A stretch of 64,000 nt of DNA, taken from positions 1 to 64,000 of the forward strand of contig PBLG01000013.1 of the NCBI GenBank assembly GCA_002722315.1, given 5' to 3'. Below are positions 36,636 through 45,936 of the stretch, piece by piece (position 1 is the stretch's first letter; the number at the start of each line of letters is the position of its first letter). The position numbers and the translations under genes are program-made. The DNA is from Lysobacterales bacterium (GTDB lineage: Bacteria > Pseudomonadota > Gammaproteobacteria > Xanthomonadales > Wenzhouxiangellaceae). A model generated the notes under the pieces. It worked only from the letters and a program-made list of their open reading frames with translations, had not been told where the DNA came from and searched no databases.

Positions 36636-39356
36636 TCATCCGGCTCCACGCTTTGATCTGGCAACAAGGCGTCGGATCAGCAAACGTGCCGTGCCCGACG
36701 CCAGCCGGTCCAGCGAATCCGCAGGTCTGCGGTTGCAGGCGTCGCGCGCAACTCTGGCCCGAAGTCGTTCCTCCTGGTCCCGCGACGGGATTCTCCCCAG
36801 CTTGCCGGTGCCCTCGGCCACCCGGCCTGCGAGACAGGCCTCGAGGCCGGACCAGAATCGCGTTTCCAATGTTCTCGGATGATCGATACCAAGAGCGCGC
36901 TCCCGGAGTTCAAGCGCTGCGTCCAGCTCGACCCGGGCCTCGTCCATCCGGTCCAGCACCAGAAGGACGCGGCCGCGATTGGTCTGCTGAAACGCGCGGT
37001 CGGCGTGGTCGGTACCCTTGACCGCGCGAATGATACGCTCGGCTTCGTTGTAGCGGCCCAGCGCCCGCGGCCAATCTTCGGCGTCTTCGTCCACCAGGCC
37101 CAGGTTATTGAGATTGTTGGCCACGTTCAGATGGTTGTCGCCGAGCCGCGAACGGTTGATCGCCAGCGCGCGTTCGAACGCGGCGCGTGCAGCCTCTAAG
37201 CGCCCATTCGTACGCTCCACCAAGCCCAGGTTATTAAGCGCGCCGGCGGCCTGCGGAGAGTCTTCGGCTCCGGCGCTTACCAGCACCGCAAGTGCGTCGA
37301 TCAGCACCTGACGCGCCACCTCCAGCTGCCCGAGTTCGTAGCGCGTCGCACCCAGGTGACTCAACGTCCGGGCGGTCAGTGGATGCGAGTCGCCGAGCAC
37401 CCTACGGCGGATCTCAAGCGCCTCCTCGAACTTGGCGGCGGCCTTGTTCATCCGGCCCAGCGCGAACAGCGCGCTGGCCTCGGCGTCAAGCGCTCGGGCC
37501 AGATCCGGCGCCGATGCATCCCGGCGGTTGCGCTGCCAGTCCACGGCCTCGGCGTAAGAGGAATGAGCCTGCTCCAGCCGGCCCTGCATCCAGTGCCAGG
37601 ATCCCAGGCGCAGCCGGTTTTCCGCCCGCCGCAGCGGATCGGGCGTATCGGAATTGGCGAGTCGATGCCCGGCGTTTCGAAAATCGACGCCGGCGGCGGC
37701 CAGGTCACCATCCGATTGCGCGGCAGCGCCGCGAGCATGCAACAAGTCGACCCACAACGCGGTCGCAAATTCCCGACCTTCTTCCGACGCTTCCAGTGCT
37801 CCGATGCCCTGTTCCAGCGCGGCGCGGGCCTCGGCAGGACGACCGGCGGCCTGCAGTGCGCGACCGACCCGCAGCCAACCGGCCGCCCGTTCGTGCGGAG
37901 AACCGTCGCCCAGTCGCGCCAGGCTCTCTTCGCCGAGCAACTTCGAGGTTTCGAAATCGCCGAGATTACGGTGCACGTCGCTGAGGGTCCGGAGCAATTC
38001 GGCGTGCAGCACCGGGTCCAGACCCTCTTGCTGGCTCAATCGCTCGCGACCCCGCGCCAGCAGGTCACCCGCTGTCAGTTCAATGCCATCGTTGCGCGTG
38101 GCGTCCGATTGCACGAACAGATCGCGCAGGAAGGCCGCGGTCAGCTCTGCCTGCTCGCGCTGGCGATCGCTTTCGGCCAGCGCGGCGCGGGTCCGCGCTT
38201 CCTCGCGCACGAGACCGGCCCCCATGGCCACGATCACCACCATCACCGAGGCCGCCGTGGACACCGACAGCCGGTTACGGCGAACGAACTTACCGGCGCG
38301 ATAAAGCGTGCTCGTGGCCCGTGCCCGTGGCGGTCGATTGTTCAGCACCGCCCGGACGTCGGCGGCCAGCGCATCCACACTGACATACCGTTCGTCGGCA
38401 CGAAAGGCGCAGGCCCTCGCCACGATCCAGTCCAGTTCGCGCGGCAGCGAGGGGTCGACCGCCGACGATACCGGGGGCTTGCGGCGTTGGTCGAGCGGAT
38501 CGAGATCCGGGGCGGCGTCGGCGAATGGACGGGCGCCGGTGCAAAGCTCGTGCAGAAGCAGACCAAGCGCGTAGATATCGACGGCGGTTCCGGTGTCGTC
38601 GCGCATCAGTTGTTCCGGGCTGGCGTAGCCGGGCGTGTTCGGGACCGCTTGACCTGCCCTTGTAAGCGCATCGCCGCCGGCCTGCTCCAGTAGCCGCGCG
38701 ATGCCGAAATCGAGCAGCACCGGACGGCCATCGCCTGTTACCAGCAGGTTGGCGGGCTTGAGGTCGCGGTGGACGATCAGCCGCCGGTGCGCGAAGGCCA
38801 CCGCTTCGCAGGCACAAACGAAGGTCCGCAGCCGCCGGCCCAATGACCAATCGTTTTCCCGGCAGGCCTCGGTGATCGGACGCCCTTCGACCAGGTCCAT
38901 CAGCAGCCACGGACGACCGTCCTCGGTCTGGCCGGCGTCGATCATGCGGGCGATGTGGGGATGGTCCAGCCGGGCCAGGATGCGGCGTTCCCGCTCGAAA
39001 CGCGCTCGAAACGCTGCGTCGCCCAGTGCGGGGGCAAGCAGCTTGAGCGCGGCCCGCTTCTCGAACCGGCCGTCCGCGCGCTCGACCCGGTAGACTTCGC
39101 CCATGCCGCCTCGCCCGAGCAGATCGATGACCCGCCAGGGCCCGATGCGCGTACCGGGCGGCAACGGGTCTGCCGGCGTCGCCGGCTTATCCAGCGGGGT
39201 CCGGGTGCGGGCCGCAGCTTCGAGCAGTTGACGAAGTTCGGCGCGCAGTGCCGGGTCCGTGCAGTGCTCGTCAAGCCAGGCATCGCGCTGCTCCGCCGGC
39301 AAGGCCAGCGCCTCGTGAAAGCGTTCCCAGAGTTCGGTCCAGTCCGACGCGCTCAT
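36636..39356 (-). CDS. Membrane Ser/Thr protein kinase with TPR domain (module 1)
   Basis: 906 aa from the ATG at 39356 (MSASDWTELWERFHEALAL). The open frame extends 112 codons further, but that part is antisense to the sigma factor. A short N-terminal DUF-like segment precedes a Hanks-type kinase domain (about 75-345): GRGGMGEVY, AALKLL (Lys), HRDLKPANLL, DFGIA and SPEQL. One membrane span follows (VSTAASVMVVIVAMGAGLV, near 395-415), then many TPR units to the C-terminus, presumably periplasmic. It is divergent from an ECF sigma gene 76 bases away; kinase/ECF43-type pairs such as PknS-EcfK activate sigma by phosphorylation. Confidence 0.9.
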   Translation of the reverse strand: MSASDWTELWERFHEALALPAEQRDAWLDEHCTDPALRAELRQLLEAAARTRTPLDKPATPADPLPPGTRIGPWRVIDLLGRGGMGEVYRVERADGRFEKRAALKLLAPALGDAAFRARFERERRILARLDHPHIARMIDAGQTEDGRPWLLMDLVEGRPITEACRENDWSLGRRLRTFVCACEAVAFAHRRLIVHRDLKPANLLVTGDGRPVLLDFGIARLLEQAGGDALTRAGQAVPNTPGYASPEQLMRDDTGTAVDIYALGLLLHELCTGARPFADAAPDLDPLDQRRKPPVSSAVDPSLPRELDWIVARACAFRADERYVSVDALAADVRAVLNNRPPRARATSTLYRAGKFVRRNRLSVSTAASVMVVIVAMGAGLVREEARTRAALAESDRQREQAELTAAFLRDLFVQSDATRNDGIELTAGDLLARGRERLSQQEGLDPVLHAELLRTLSDVHRNLGDFETSKLLGEESLARLGDGSPHERAAGWLRVGRALQAAGRPAEARAALEQGIGALEASEEGREFATALWVDLLHARGAAAQSDGDLAAAGVDFRNAGHRLANSDTPDPLRRAENRLRLGSWHWMQGRLEQAHSSYAEAVDWQRNRRDASAPDLARALDAEASALFALGRMNKAAAKFEEALEIRRRVLGDSHPLTARTLSHLGATRYELGQLEVARQVLIDALAVLVSAGAEDSPQAAGALNNLGLVERTNGRLEAARAAFERALAINRSRLGDNHLNVANNLNNLGLVDEDAEDWPRALGRYNEAERIIRAVKGTDHADRAFQQTNRGRVLLVLDRMDEARVELDAALELRERALGIDHPRTLETRFWSGLEACLAGRVAEGTGKLGRIPSRDQEERLRARVARDACNRRPADSLDRLASGTARLLIRRLVARSKRGAG

Positions 39357-39432
39357 CGCCGTTGCTGCCTCACGGGCTTGGCCTGATAATAGCCCAATGC
39401 TCCCACCGCAGCCCGAGTCGGCTTCTTCAGCC

Positions 39433-40029
39433 ATGGACATGTCCTCGACGACTGAGCTCAAGACGCTGGTCCGCGCCTTCAACGAAGGCCGGCCTGATGC
39501 CCCCGGCGAGCTGTTCGAAGCCTTGTACAACCAGCTGCACGCGATCGCCCGCCGCCACCTCGCCGGGGAGGGTAACGCTGCGACGATGTCTCCGACCGTG
39601 CTGGTGCATGAGGCGTTTCTGAAGTTCAGTGGTGGCCCGATCAGCCGCATCAACGACAACCGCCATTTCATTGCTCTGATCGCACGCGTCATGCGGCAAT
39701 GGATGGTGGAACGCGCCCGCCATCAAAAGGCGCGGAAACGCGGCAACCGGCCGTTGATGGCCACATTCGCCGAAGACCGCATCGCCGGCGAACAGGGATT
39801 GAGCGCCGACGACCTGCTGGCCCTGGATGATGCGCTCGAATCGCTTCGCGGACGTGACTCGGCCATGGCCGACGTCGTCGAGTTGCGCTACTTCGTCGGA
39901 TTCACCGTTGCAGAGATCGCCCAGGCCCTCGACGTCTCGGAACGCACTGTGGCCCGGCATTGGGAAGCGGCGCGGGCCTGGCTGCTGGTGAAGATGGGTG
40001 GGGAGACCAAAACAGGAATAAGCCCTTAG
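39433..40029 (+). CDS. ECF sigma factor paired with kinase module 1
   Basis: 198 aa from the ATG at 39433 (a second ATG lies two codons later). It is an ECF sigma factor of the Sig-70_X6/ECF43-like type: region 2 with SPTVLVHEAFLKF, NRHFIALIARVMRQWMVERAR, and region 4 with VVELRYFVGFTVAEIAQALDVSERTVARHWEAAR. It would direct RNA polymerase to a stress regulon. The divergent kinase is the probable activator. No anti-sigma gene is present, which fits the phosphorylation-dependent group. Confidence 0.9.
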   Translation: MDMSSTTELKTLVRAFNEGRPDAPGELFEALYNQLHAIARRHLAGEGNAATMSPTVLVHEAFLKFSGGPISRINDNRHFIALIARVMRQWMVERARHQKARKRGNRPLMATFAEDRIAGEQGLSADDLLALDDALESLRGRDSAMADVVELRYFVGFTVAEIAQALDVSERTVARHWEAARAWLLVKMGGETKTGISP

Positions 40030-40231
40030 AAAAGTTGGTCTCGGCCGGGTGTAGGCTTCGAGATCTCAACGTCATGTCGTAGCTGCAGTCCGATGCGGCG
40101 GCGGGGATTCCTTACCATGCCAATCGCCTGGACACGAAAGTTCCTGTCAGTATTCCCCTTCTTTTTGCGCATTCCCCACCACGAGCCCGGCCGTCCGGGC
40201 GCTTTGTTCGTCAACAAAACGGGGATCCGCC

Positions 40232-41638
40232 ATGCTTCGATCGATCATTCTCACGGTGCTGTTGGCACTGCCAGGCCTGCCTGCGGTTGCTCAGGATCCG
40301 GACCTGATCGTGTTGACCGAGGACGAGAACAATAGCCTGAACACCCAGGGCGGCCGCCTGACCGGAATTTCCGGGAATGGACGGTACGCAGCCTTCTGGT
40401 CACTGAGCCCGCTGGTCGCCGAGGATACGACCGGCAGCCAGATTTACGTTCGCGATCTCGTAACCGGAGAACTGGAACTCGTAAGCGCTACGCCTTCCGG
40501 GTTGGCCTCGTCGGAACCGCAGACCAGCGTGCTGTCCGACGCCTCCAATCGGCGAACGGTCTCCGATGACGGTCGCTTCGTGCTGTTCGCGTCCTCGTCG
40601 GCCGATCTGATTCCTGGGACCGATCCGGGTGCACAGCAGTGGCTTTTCCTGCGGGATCGCCAGACCGGGACCACGCGTCTTGTCAACGTGGACAACAACG
40701 ATGTTCCGGGCAACCAGAGTGTCGATGGCCATTTCACGCTAGACCCATCAGGGATCGCCGTCGCGTTCTCGACCCCGGCGTCCAATCTCGACCCGCTGGC
40801 CCCCAGCGGCGGCATTTTCCTGCACCGCACCGACGCCCCGATCGGCAGCAGCGTCCGGACCCAGGCCGCCTGTCGCGACCGCGACGGCGTACCGCGACCG
40901 CTATCGGCCTGCGGCGGGTTCACGATCTCCTGCGGCGGCGCCATCATGGCGTTTCGCGGCGGCAGTTTTTACAACTGGGTTGAAGGAGAGACCCTGGCCT
41001 TCGGCGAGACCTACCGCGACTACTTCATCGGCAATCCGATTGCCGGGAACTGGACCCGGGTCGGTGCCGAGGCCGACGTGCCTTTGCCGCCCGACGACGG
41101 CATACTGGGCAACGACGCCGGCGGTGCACCGTCGATCGATTGCTCCGGTACGCGGATCGCGTTTTGGACCCGGAATGAACTGCGGCTCGGAGACACCAAC
41201 GATCCCGACCTCTATATTTACGATCTGATCGCGCGACGCCTGACCCTGATCGAAGACCCGATCGGAACATCGCTGGAACCGCCGGGCTTTGCTTTCGGGC
41301 AGTCGCTCAACGACGTCTCGATCTCGTCGAGCGGCAACCTCGTGGCATTCGCGACCCAGCGCGCCATCGACCCGAACGACACCAACGGCCTGTCGGATGT
41401 CTACACGGTCGAGGTGGCCCGCGACCCCGTCGCACCGTTCGATATCCAGTGGGTCAGCAACGCACTCGATACGGCCGGCGACAGCCACGCCTTCCAACCG
41501 TATGCCGCCAACAACGGCAGCGTCGTGTTCAGGTCCCTGGCCGACAATTCGCCGTGGCCGGCCATCAACCAGGGTGAAGGACACCTTTTCGCGAAGGGTG
41601 TGGCGCTGGAAGGGCTGTTCTTCGACGGGTTCGAGTGA
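40232..41638 (+). CDS. Secreted TolB-like beta-propeller protein with GFE tail
   Basis: 468 aa with a signal peptide (MLRSIILTVLLALPGLPAVAQ). The mature part repeats WD40-like/PD40 blades: GISGNGRYAAFWS, VSDDGRFVLFASSS, TLDPSGIAVAFSTPASN, ISSSGNLVAFATQ, typical of TolB-like propellers, with DLVTGELELVS connectors. Six Cys cluster around residues 215-235 and 305. It ends EGLFFDGFE, like the 1074-aa protein. Exported; no enzymatic motif. It follows the sigma factor gene by 202 bases on the same strand, so it could be a target of that sigma factor (inference). Confidence 0.85.
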   Translation: MLRSIILTVLLALPGLPAVAQDPDLIVLTEDENNSLNTQGGRLTGISGNGRYAAFWSLSPLVAEDTTGSQIYVRDLVTGELELVSATPSGLASSEPQTSVLSDASNRRTVSDDGRFVLFASSSADLIPGTDPGAQQWLFLRDRQTGTTRLVNVDNNDVPGNQSVDGHFTLDPSGIAVAFSTPASNLDPLAPSGGIFLHRTDAPIGSSVRTQAACRDRDGVPRPLSACGGFTISCGGAIMAFRGGSFYNWVEGETLAFGETYRDYFIGNPIAGNWTRVGAEADVPLPPDDGILGNDAGGAPSIDCSGTRIAFWTRNELRLGDTNDPDLYIYDLIARRLTLIEDPIGTSLEPPGFAFGQSLNDVSISSSGNLVAFATQRAIDPNDTNGLSDVYTVEVARDPVAPFDIQWVSNALDTAGDSHAFQPYAANNGSVVFRSLADNSPWPAINQGEGHLFAKGVALEGLFFDGFE

Positions 41639-41765
41639 GCCGATTCGTCATCCGTGACCGCTTTTCGGGTTTCCCCGCCTTGTTCCAGAGGCCGAATACT
41701 GACGCGGGCTATTCACGGCACAAAATCTGGGGCAATATGAGACCTCGAACACACGAGGCTCACCC

Positions 41766-42332
41766 ATGCGGCGTAGAGACTTCCTGAGAAACGGCGGATC
41801 GGCGCTGGGCGGCTCATGGCTGACGCTGAGCATGCCGTCCATCCTGGCGGCAGCGAGCGCGGCGGCCAGTGCGGCCGCGCTTGAATCCGCTTTCCGCGTG
41901 TTGTCTCCGCTGGAGGCGGCCGAGTTCGAGGCCATTGCGGCCCGCATCATCCCGTCCGGTGACTCACCCGGCGCGAGGGAGGCCGGCGCGATCCATTTCA
42001 TCGACACCGTCCTGGCCGAGATCGATCCCGCCCTTCTGGGCCCGATGCGTGAGGGCCTGCGCGGCCTTCAAGACGACGTCCGACAAGCCTACGACACAAC
42101 ATCGTTCGCCGACTTGAGCGAGAGCCGGCAGATCGAAGCCCTGACGGCCATCGAAGACACGGCGTTTTTCGGAACGGTCCGGTTCCTGACCATCGCCGGC
42201 ACGTTCTGCGATCCTTCGCACGGCGGCAACCAGAACAGGGTCGGCTGGAAACTGATCGGTTTCCCGGGGCCGTTCGGCACGCAGCCACCCTTCGGTCACT
42301 ACGATGCCGACTATGCAGAGCGGGGCGAATGA
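41766..42332 (+). CDS. Tat-exported gluconate 2-dehydrogenase subunit 3-like protein
   Basis: 188 aa with a twin-arginine signal (MRRRDFLRNGGSALGGSWLTL). The remainder matches the small subunit family (subunit 3) of membrane GMC-type dehydrogenases: LSPLEAAEFEAIAARIIPSGDSPGAREAGAIHFID and VGWKLIGFPGPF. It is thought to escort the flavoprotein large subunit across the membrane, since the large subunit lacks its own signal. The GMC gene starts three bases after its stop, which fits this hitch-hiking model. Confidence 0.88.
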   Translation: MRRRDFLRNGGSALGGSWLTLSMPSILAAASAAASAAALESAFRVLSPLEAAEFEAIAARIIPSGDSPGAREAGAIHFIDTVLAEIDPALLGPMREGLRGLQDDVRQAYDTTSFADLSESRQIEALTAIEDTAFFGTVRFLTIAGTFCDPSHGGNQNRVGWKLIGFPGPFGTQPPFGHYDADYAERGE

Positions 42333-42335
42333 ACA

Positions 42336-43997
42336 ATGACGGTTAAAACCTTCAAGACCGGAGAGCAGGTCGATTTCGTCATCGTCGGCTCCGGCGCTTC
42401 CGGCGGCGTGATCGCGCGTGAACTGTCGACGGCCGGCCACTCGGTCGTCGTGCTCGAGCAGGGTCCTTACCTGAAGGCAGGCGATTTCCGGCATGACGAG
42501 TTGATGTACAAGAACTACGGCGAGCTGGCCTGGGGCGCGCACCAGGGGCACCCGCAGACGTTCAGGGAAACCGAGGCCGAGACGGCGAAGAAGGCCGATA
42601 CCACGGTGCTGCAGTATGCGCACAACGTGGGCGGCAGCAGCGTTCATTTCGCGGCCAACTACTGGCGTTTTCGCGAAGTCGATTTCAAGGAGCGGAGCCT
42701 CGTTGGCCCCATCGCCGGCACCAGTTTCGACGACTGGCCCATTACCTATCAAGACCTGGAGCCCTATTACACGAAGGTCGATTGGGAGATCGGTGTTTCG
42801 GGCATCGAGGGGCCTTCGGATCCGCCCCGTTCCAGGGGTTATCCGTGTCCGCCGATGCCGGTGAAGTCGCCGTGCGTCCTGCTGGAACGGGCCGGGAAGA
42901 AGCTGGGCTACAAGCCCTATCCGGCGCCCGTCGCCATTCTTTCCAAACCCCACAACGGTCGACCGCCCTGCATGCACTGCGGATTCTGCTGGGGCTTCGG
43001 CTGCGAAATTTCGGCCAAGTCCTCAACGATGGCGGCGATGATTCCCCAGGCGCTGGCGACCGGCCGCTGTGAAATCAGGACCATGTGTACGGCTTCGCGC
43101 ATCGAAACCGATGAGGCCGGCCGCGCCACAGGCGTCGTTTACTGGGACGCCGCCGGTACCGAGCATTTGCAACAGGCCAAGGCCGTGGTGCTGGCCGCCA
43201 ACGGGGCGGAGACGCCGCGACTGCTGTTGCTGTCCGAATCGAGCAGGTTTCCGGACGGACTGGCGAACTCCAGCGGCATGGTCGGCAGGAACCTGATGTT
43301 CAACGGCTGGTCATGGGTCGTGGGCACCTTCGAACACCCGGTCAACGCTTACAAGAGCATCCCCACGACGCGGGTCATCCACGATTTTTACTCGCTGGAC
43401 CGTTCGCTCGGCTTCTACGGCGGCGGCGGCATCGATTCGCGCTGCCCGTCAGACGGCACCCCGATCGCATCGGCCGACTGGGCCGGCCCGCCCGATGGCC
43501 CGAGGTGGGGCGAGGGCTTCAAGCAATCGTTGCGCGAGGTGTTCACCCACGGCGCGGCGTTCGTCGGCCACACCACGTCCCTGCCGGTGCCGACCAACTC
43601 GGTGTCGCTGGATCCCGAGCTCCGGGATCGCTGGGGCCGCCCTGCGCTTCGCACCACCTACAAGGACCATCCCGATGACCTGGCCACGGCGAAATTCTTC
43701 CAGGATCGGTCCGAAGAATTGATGCAGGCGGCCGGCGCCATCCGGACCTGGGGCGTGAACTCGGGCGACTGGCCGCCGGTATCGAGCCACCTGCTCGGCA
43801 CCTGCCGTATGGGCAACGACCCCAAGACTTCAGTGGTGGACAAGTACCACCGCGCGCACGACGTGCCCAACCTGTTCCTCTGCGACGGCAGCAGCCTGGT
43901 CACCTCGGGCCGGGGTCAGCCCACGATGACGATACAGGCGCTGGCCTTCCGGGCCGCCGAGCACATGGCGAACGCGGCCCGGAGAGGCGAGATCTAG
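42336..43997 (+). CDS. GMC family FAD-dependent oxidoreductase
   Basis: 553 aa. The FAD-binding fold FVIVGSGASGGVIARELSTAGH is at the N-terminus, and the C-terminal GMC motifs HLLGTCRMGNDPKTSVVD and LFLCDGSSLVTSGRGQPTMTIQALAFRAAEH contain the catalytic His region. A Cys-rich segment at about 210-230 (PPCMHCGFCWGFGCEISAKSS) is typical of gluconate/sorbitol-type dehydrogenase large subunits. It oxidises a sugar or alcohol in the periplasm, exported with the Tat partner upstream. No dedicated cytochrome subunit gene follows; the dihaem protein at 47850 is a possible electron acceptor but is 3.9 kb away. Confidence 0.92.
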   Translation: MTVKTFKTGEQVDFVIVGSGASGGVIARELSTAGHSVVVLEQGPYLKAGDFRHDELMYKNYGELAWGAHQGHPQTFRETEAETAKKADTTVLQYAHNVGGSSVHFAANYWRFREVDFKERSLVGPIAGTSFDDWPITYQDLEPYYTKVDWEIGVSGIEGPSDPPRSRGYPCPPMPVKSPCVLLERAGKKLGYKPYPAPVAILSKPHNGRPPCMHCGFCWGFGCEISAKSSTMAAMIPQALATGRCEIRTMCTASRIETDEAGRATGVVYWDAAGTEHLQQAKAVVLAANGAETPRLLLLSESSRFPDGLANSSGMVGRNLMFNGWSWVVGTFEHPVNAYKSIPTTRVIHDFYSLDRSLGFYGGGGIDSRCPSDGTPIASADWAGPPDGPRWGEGFKQSLREVFTHGAAFVGHTTSLPVPTNSVSLDPELRDRWGRPALRTTYKDHPDDLATAKFFQDRSEELMQAAGAIRTWGVNSGDWPPVSSHLLGTCRMGNDPKTSVVDKYHRAHDVPNLFLCDGSSLVTSGRGQPTMTIQALAFRAAEHMANAARRGEI

Positions 43998-44013
43998 TTA
44001 GTCTCAGCGTCTC

Positions 44014-45381
44014 TCAGACAAACCGGAACATCGGCGGAAACAAGACCACCACGATTGCCGCCCAGACCGCGAACGCTGGCAGGTAATTCGTCTGCCAGCG
44101 CACCAGTGAATGGAACGAACTCCTTCGCCGCAGGAAGCCGACATACAACACCGCCGACCAGGCCAGGTTGACCAGCAATATGATGTTCAGGCCCAACGCG
44201 GCGACACGGTTGGGCGTGAAGCCCATTTCGCCGATGCGCGCGGCAATGGCCCACAGAGCCACGATGTCGACCAGCAGCGCGCTGGCCACCAGCACCACCT
44301 GCGCGATGTCGAAGATGCCCGGCGGCCTTGCCGGATCGCGCGCCGAGATCGAATAGAGCAACAGTCCCAGCACGACGACCAGCAGCAGGTCAAATGCGAT
44401 CAGAAGGTCGCGCTCGACGTTCAGGCCGCTGTCGGTGAACAGAATGGTTCCGAGGAAGGCCAGCAGCAGCACCGCGAACAGCGGCGTGAACAGGCGGGGG
44501 AGCACCGGCGCCATGTTTTCGATCACGCTCTGCTTGGCTTCCACCAGCCACGCGGCCACCAGCACTGCGCCGGCCGCCCCGCAAGGGAGAAGCCATGATT
44601 CCAGAAACGGCTCGGCGTCGATACCGATCGCTTCGAACAGCATCAGCATGAACCCGATGAACACCCCGCCGCCCAGCGCGATCAACACGTAATAGATGAA
44701 TAGTTCGCCCGAAAAGCGCACGAAGTCCATCCGCCTTTCCGCCTCGCGCCAGCGTCCGCCGGCATAGGCGATGCCGACGAGCAGCCAGAGTGCGATCGGC
44801 AGGTGCAGCGCGGCCAGCACCAGGGTGTTGCCTCCGGGCGCGAAGGGGTAGATGTTGATGATGAACACGGCCGCGATGAACGCCATCGCCAGCCGCTGAA
44901 TGGTGACGTTGTCCAGTGGCCGCTTCCAGGCGAAGTAACCGGCCAGCAGCGGCAGCACGAACAGGCTGGCGTTGCGGGCGTAAAACCCGGCATGCTCGTC
45001 AATCCCGAAGCCGAAAAGCGCCGGCAGCTTGACCAGCAAGGCTGCCGCGACGGCCAGCGCGAATGCCGCGATCGTGTCGGCGCCGATCCCGGATGCAAGG
45101 TCACCGGGCTCCGACGGCATGACAAGCTGTTTCCAGAGCCGATCGGAATGCTCGCGCGCGAACTCCCGTGACAGTGCGTCCAGGCTGCCCATGCGCTTGA
45201 CCGCGACGAGGAAGGCCTCGTCGTCGTCCAGTCCGCCGTCGATGAGCGCTGCGACCTGTTCGCGAAGGTGATCCTCGAGTTCGGCCACGTCGACGGAATG
45301 AATGGCCTGTCGGTGACGAAGGAAATTCCGCCACTGCTCGATCTGGCGCTCCAGCGCCTGTGCCTTGTCAGCCGATTGCAT
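44014..45381 (-). CDS. Multi-span membrane protein with permease-prefix domain
   Basis: 455 aa from the ATG at 45381. The first about 80 residues (QIEQWRNFLRHRQAIHSVDVAELEDHLREQVAALIDGGLDDDEAFLVAVKRMG) are a permease-prefix-like helical domain, as on FtsX-type permeases controlled by PadR regulators. The rest has about ten hydrophobic helices and no ABC or FtsX motif I recognise, so it resembles DUF4153-type membrane proteins. The upstream padR gene on the same strand ends 14 bases before it, so they form one autoregulated operon. Confidence 0.8.
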   Translation of the reverse strand: MQSADKAQALERQIEQWRNFLRHRQAIHSVDVAELEDHLREQVAALIDGGLDDDEAFLVAVKRMGSLDALSREFAREHSDRLWKQLVMPSEPGDLASGIGADTIAAFALAVAAALLVKLPALFGFGIDEHAGFYARNASLFVLPLLAGYFAWKRPLDNVTIQRLAMAFIAAVFIINIYPFAPGGNTLVLAALHLPIALWLLVGIAYAGGRWREAERRMDFVRFSGELFIYYVLIALGGGVFIGFMLMLFEAIGIDAEPFLESWLLPCGAAGAVLVAAWLVEAKQSVIENMAPVLPRLFTPLFAVLLLAFLGTILFTDSGLNVERDLLIAFDLLLVVVLGLLLYSISARDPARPPGIFDIAQVVLVASALLVDIVALWAIAARIGEMGFTPNRVAALGLNIILLVNLAWSAVLYVGFLRRRSSFHSLVRWQTNYLPAFAVWAAIVVVLFPPMFRFV

Positions 45382-45395
45382 GGTCGGGTTTTCGC

Positions 45396-45764
45396 TCAAG
45401 TCTGTGGAAGTGGCGCGTCGGAGAAGGGGTCGTCGCCGACCATTCGCCAGATGCCGCGAAGCGTGGCGTCCACCGCCTGCCACTGCCGGCGTTCCTCGAC
45501 AAGCTGGTTTCGGCCCTGCCTCGTGATCCGGTAATACTTGCGCCGCCGCTCGCCCTCGCGGGCCTCCCAGCGCGACTCGACAAAGCCCAGTCGCTCCAGC
45601 CGGTGCAGCACCGGGTACAGCATTCCGTCGGTCCACTCCATCCGCCCGTCGGAAAGCTCGCGCACGCGCTTGAGGATCGCATAGCCGTAGCTGTCTTCCT
45701 CGGCCAGGATCGCCAGTACGATCGGCGTCGAGGACGCGGCGATCAGGTCCTTGCTGATGTCCAT
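45396..45764 (-). CDS. PadR family transcriptional regulator
   Basis: 122 aa winged-helix repressor of the short PadR subfamily: STPIVLAILAEEDSYGYAILKRVRELSDGRMEWTDGMLYPVLHRLERLGFVESRW, then the wing EGERRRKYYRITRQGRNQLVEERRQW. It probably represses its own operon with the downstream membrane protein. An inverted repeat (45786-45821) lies just upstream of its start. Confidence 0.92.
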   Translation of the reverse strand: MDISKDLIAASSTPIVLAILAEEDSYGYAILKRVRELSDGRMEWTDGMLYPVLHRLERLGFVESRWEAREGERRRKYYRITRQGRNQLVEERRQWQAVDATLRGIWRMVGDDPFSDAPLPQT

Positions 45765-45785
45765 GGTTCAAGGAACCTACGCTTT

Positions 45786-45821
45786 TTACATAGGCGCACT
45801 ATACATTGCAGTTCTATGTAA
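45786..45821. promoter_or_regulatory. Candidate PadR operator
   Basis: TTACATAG (45786-45793) and CTATGTAA (45814-45821) are perfect 8-bp arms 20 bases apart, 22 bases upstream of padR. They contain ACAT/ATGT half-sites like those of known PadR operators, although the published arrangement is usually ATGT-N8-10-ACAT. The spacer contains TATACAT, a possible -10 region. Confidence 0.55.
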
Positions 45822-45936
45822 GTAAAGCGATTCTGAATCGCGACTTTCTGGACGGACTGCTGCCGGCTTGCACGCATCCTGCCCGTTGATATACTCCATC
45901 ATCGCCCCTGCGCCGGCTTCGATCGGCGATAGACGC

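Noticed and set aside
39357-39692. N-terminal extension of kinase module 1
   Set aside because: It is antisense to the sigma factor gene and lacks homology; the ATG at 39356 begins the conserved sequence.
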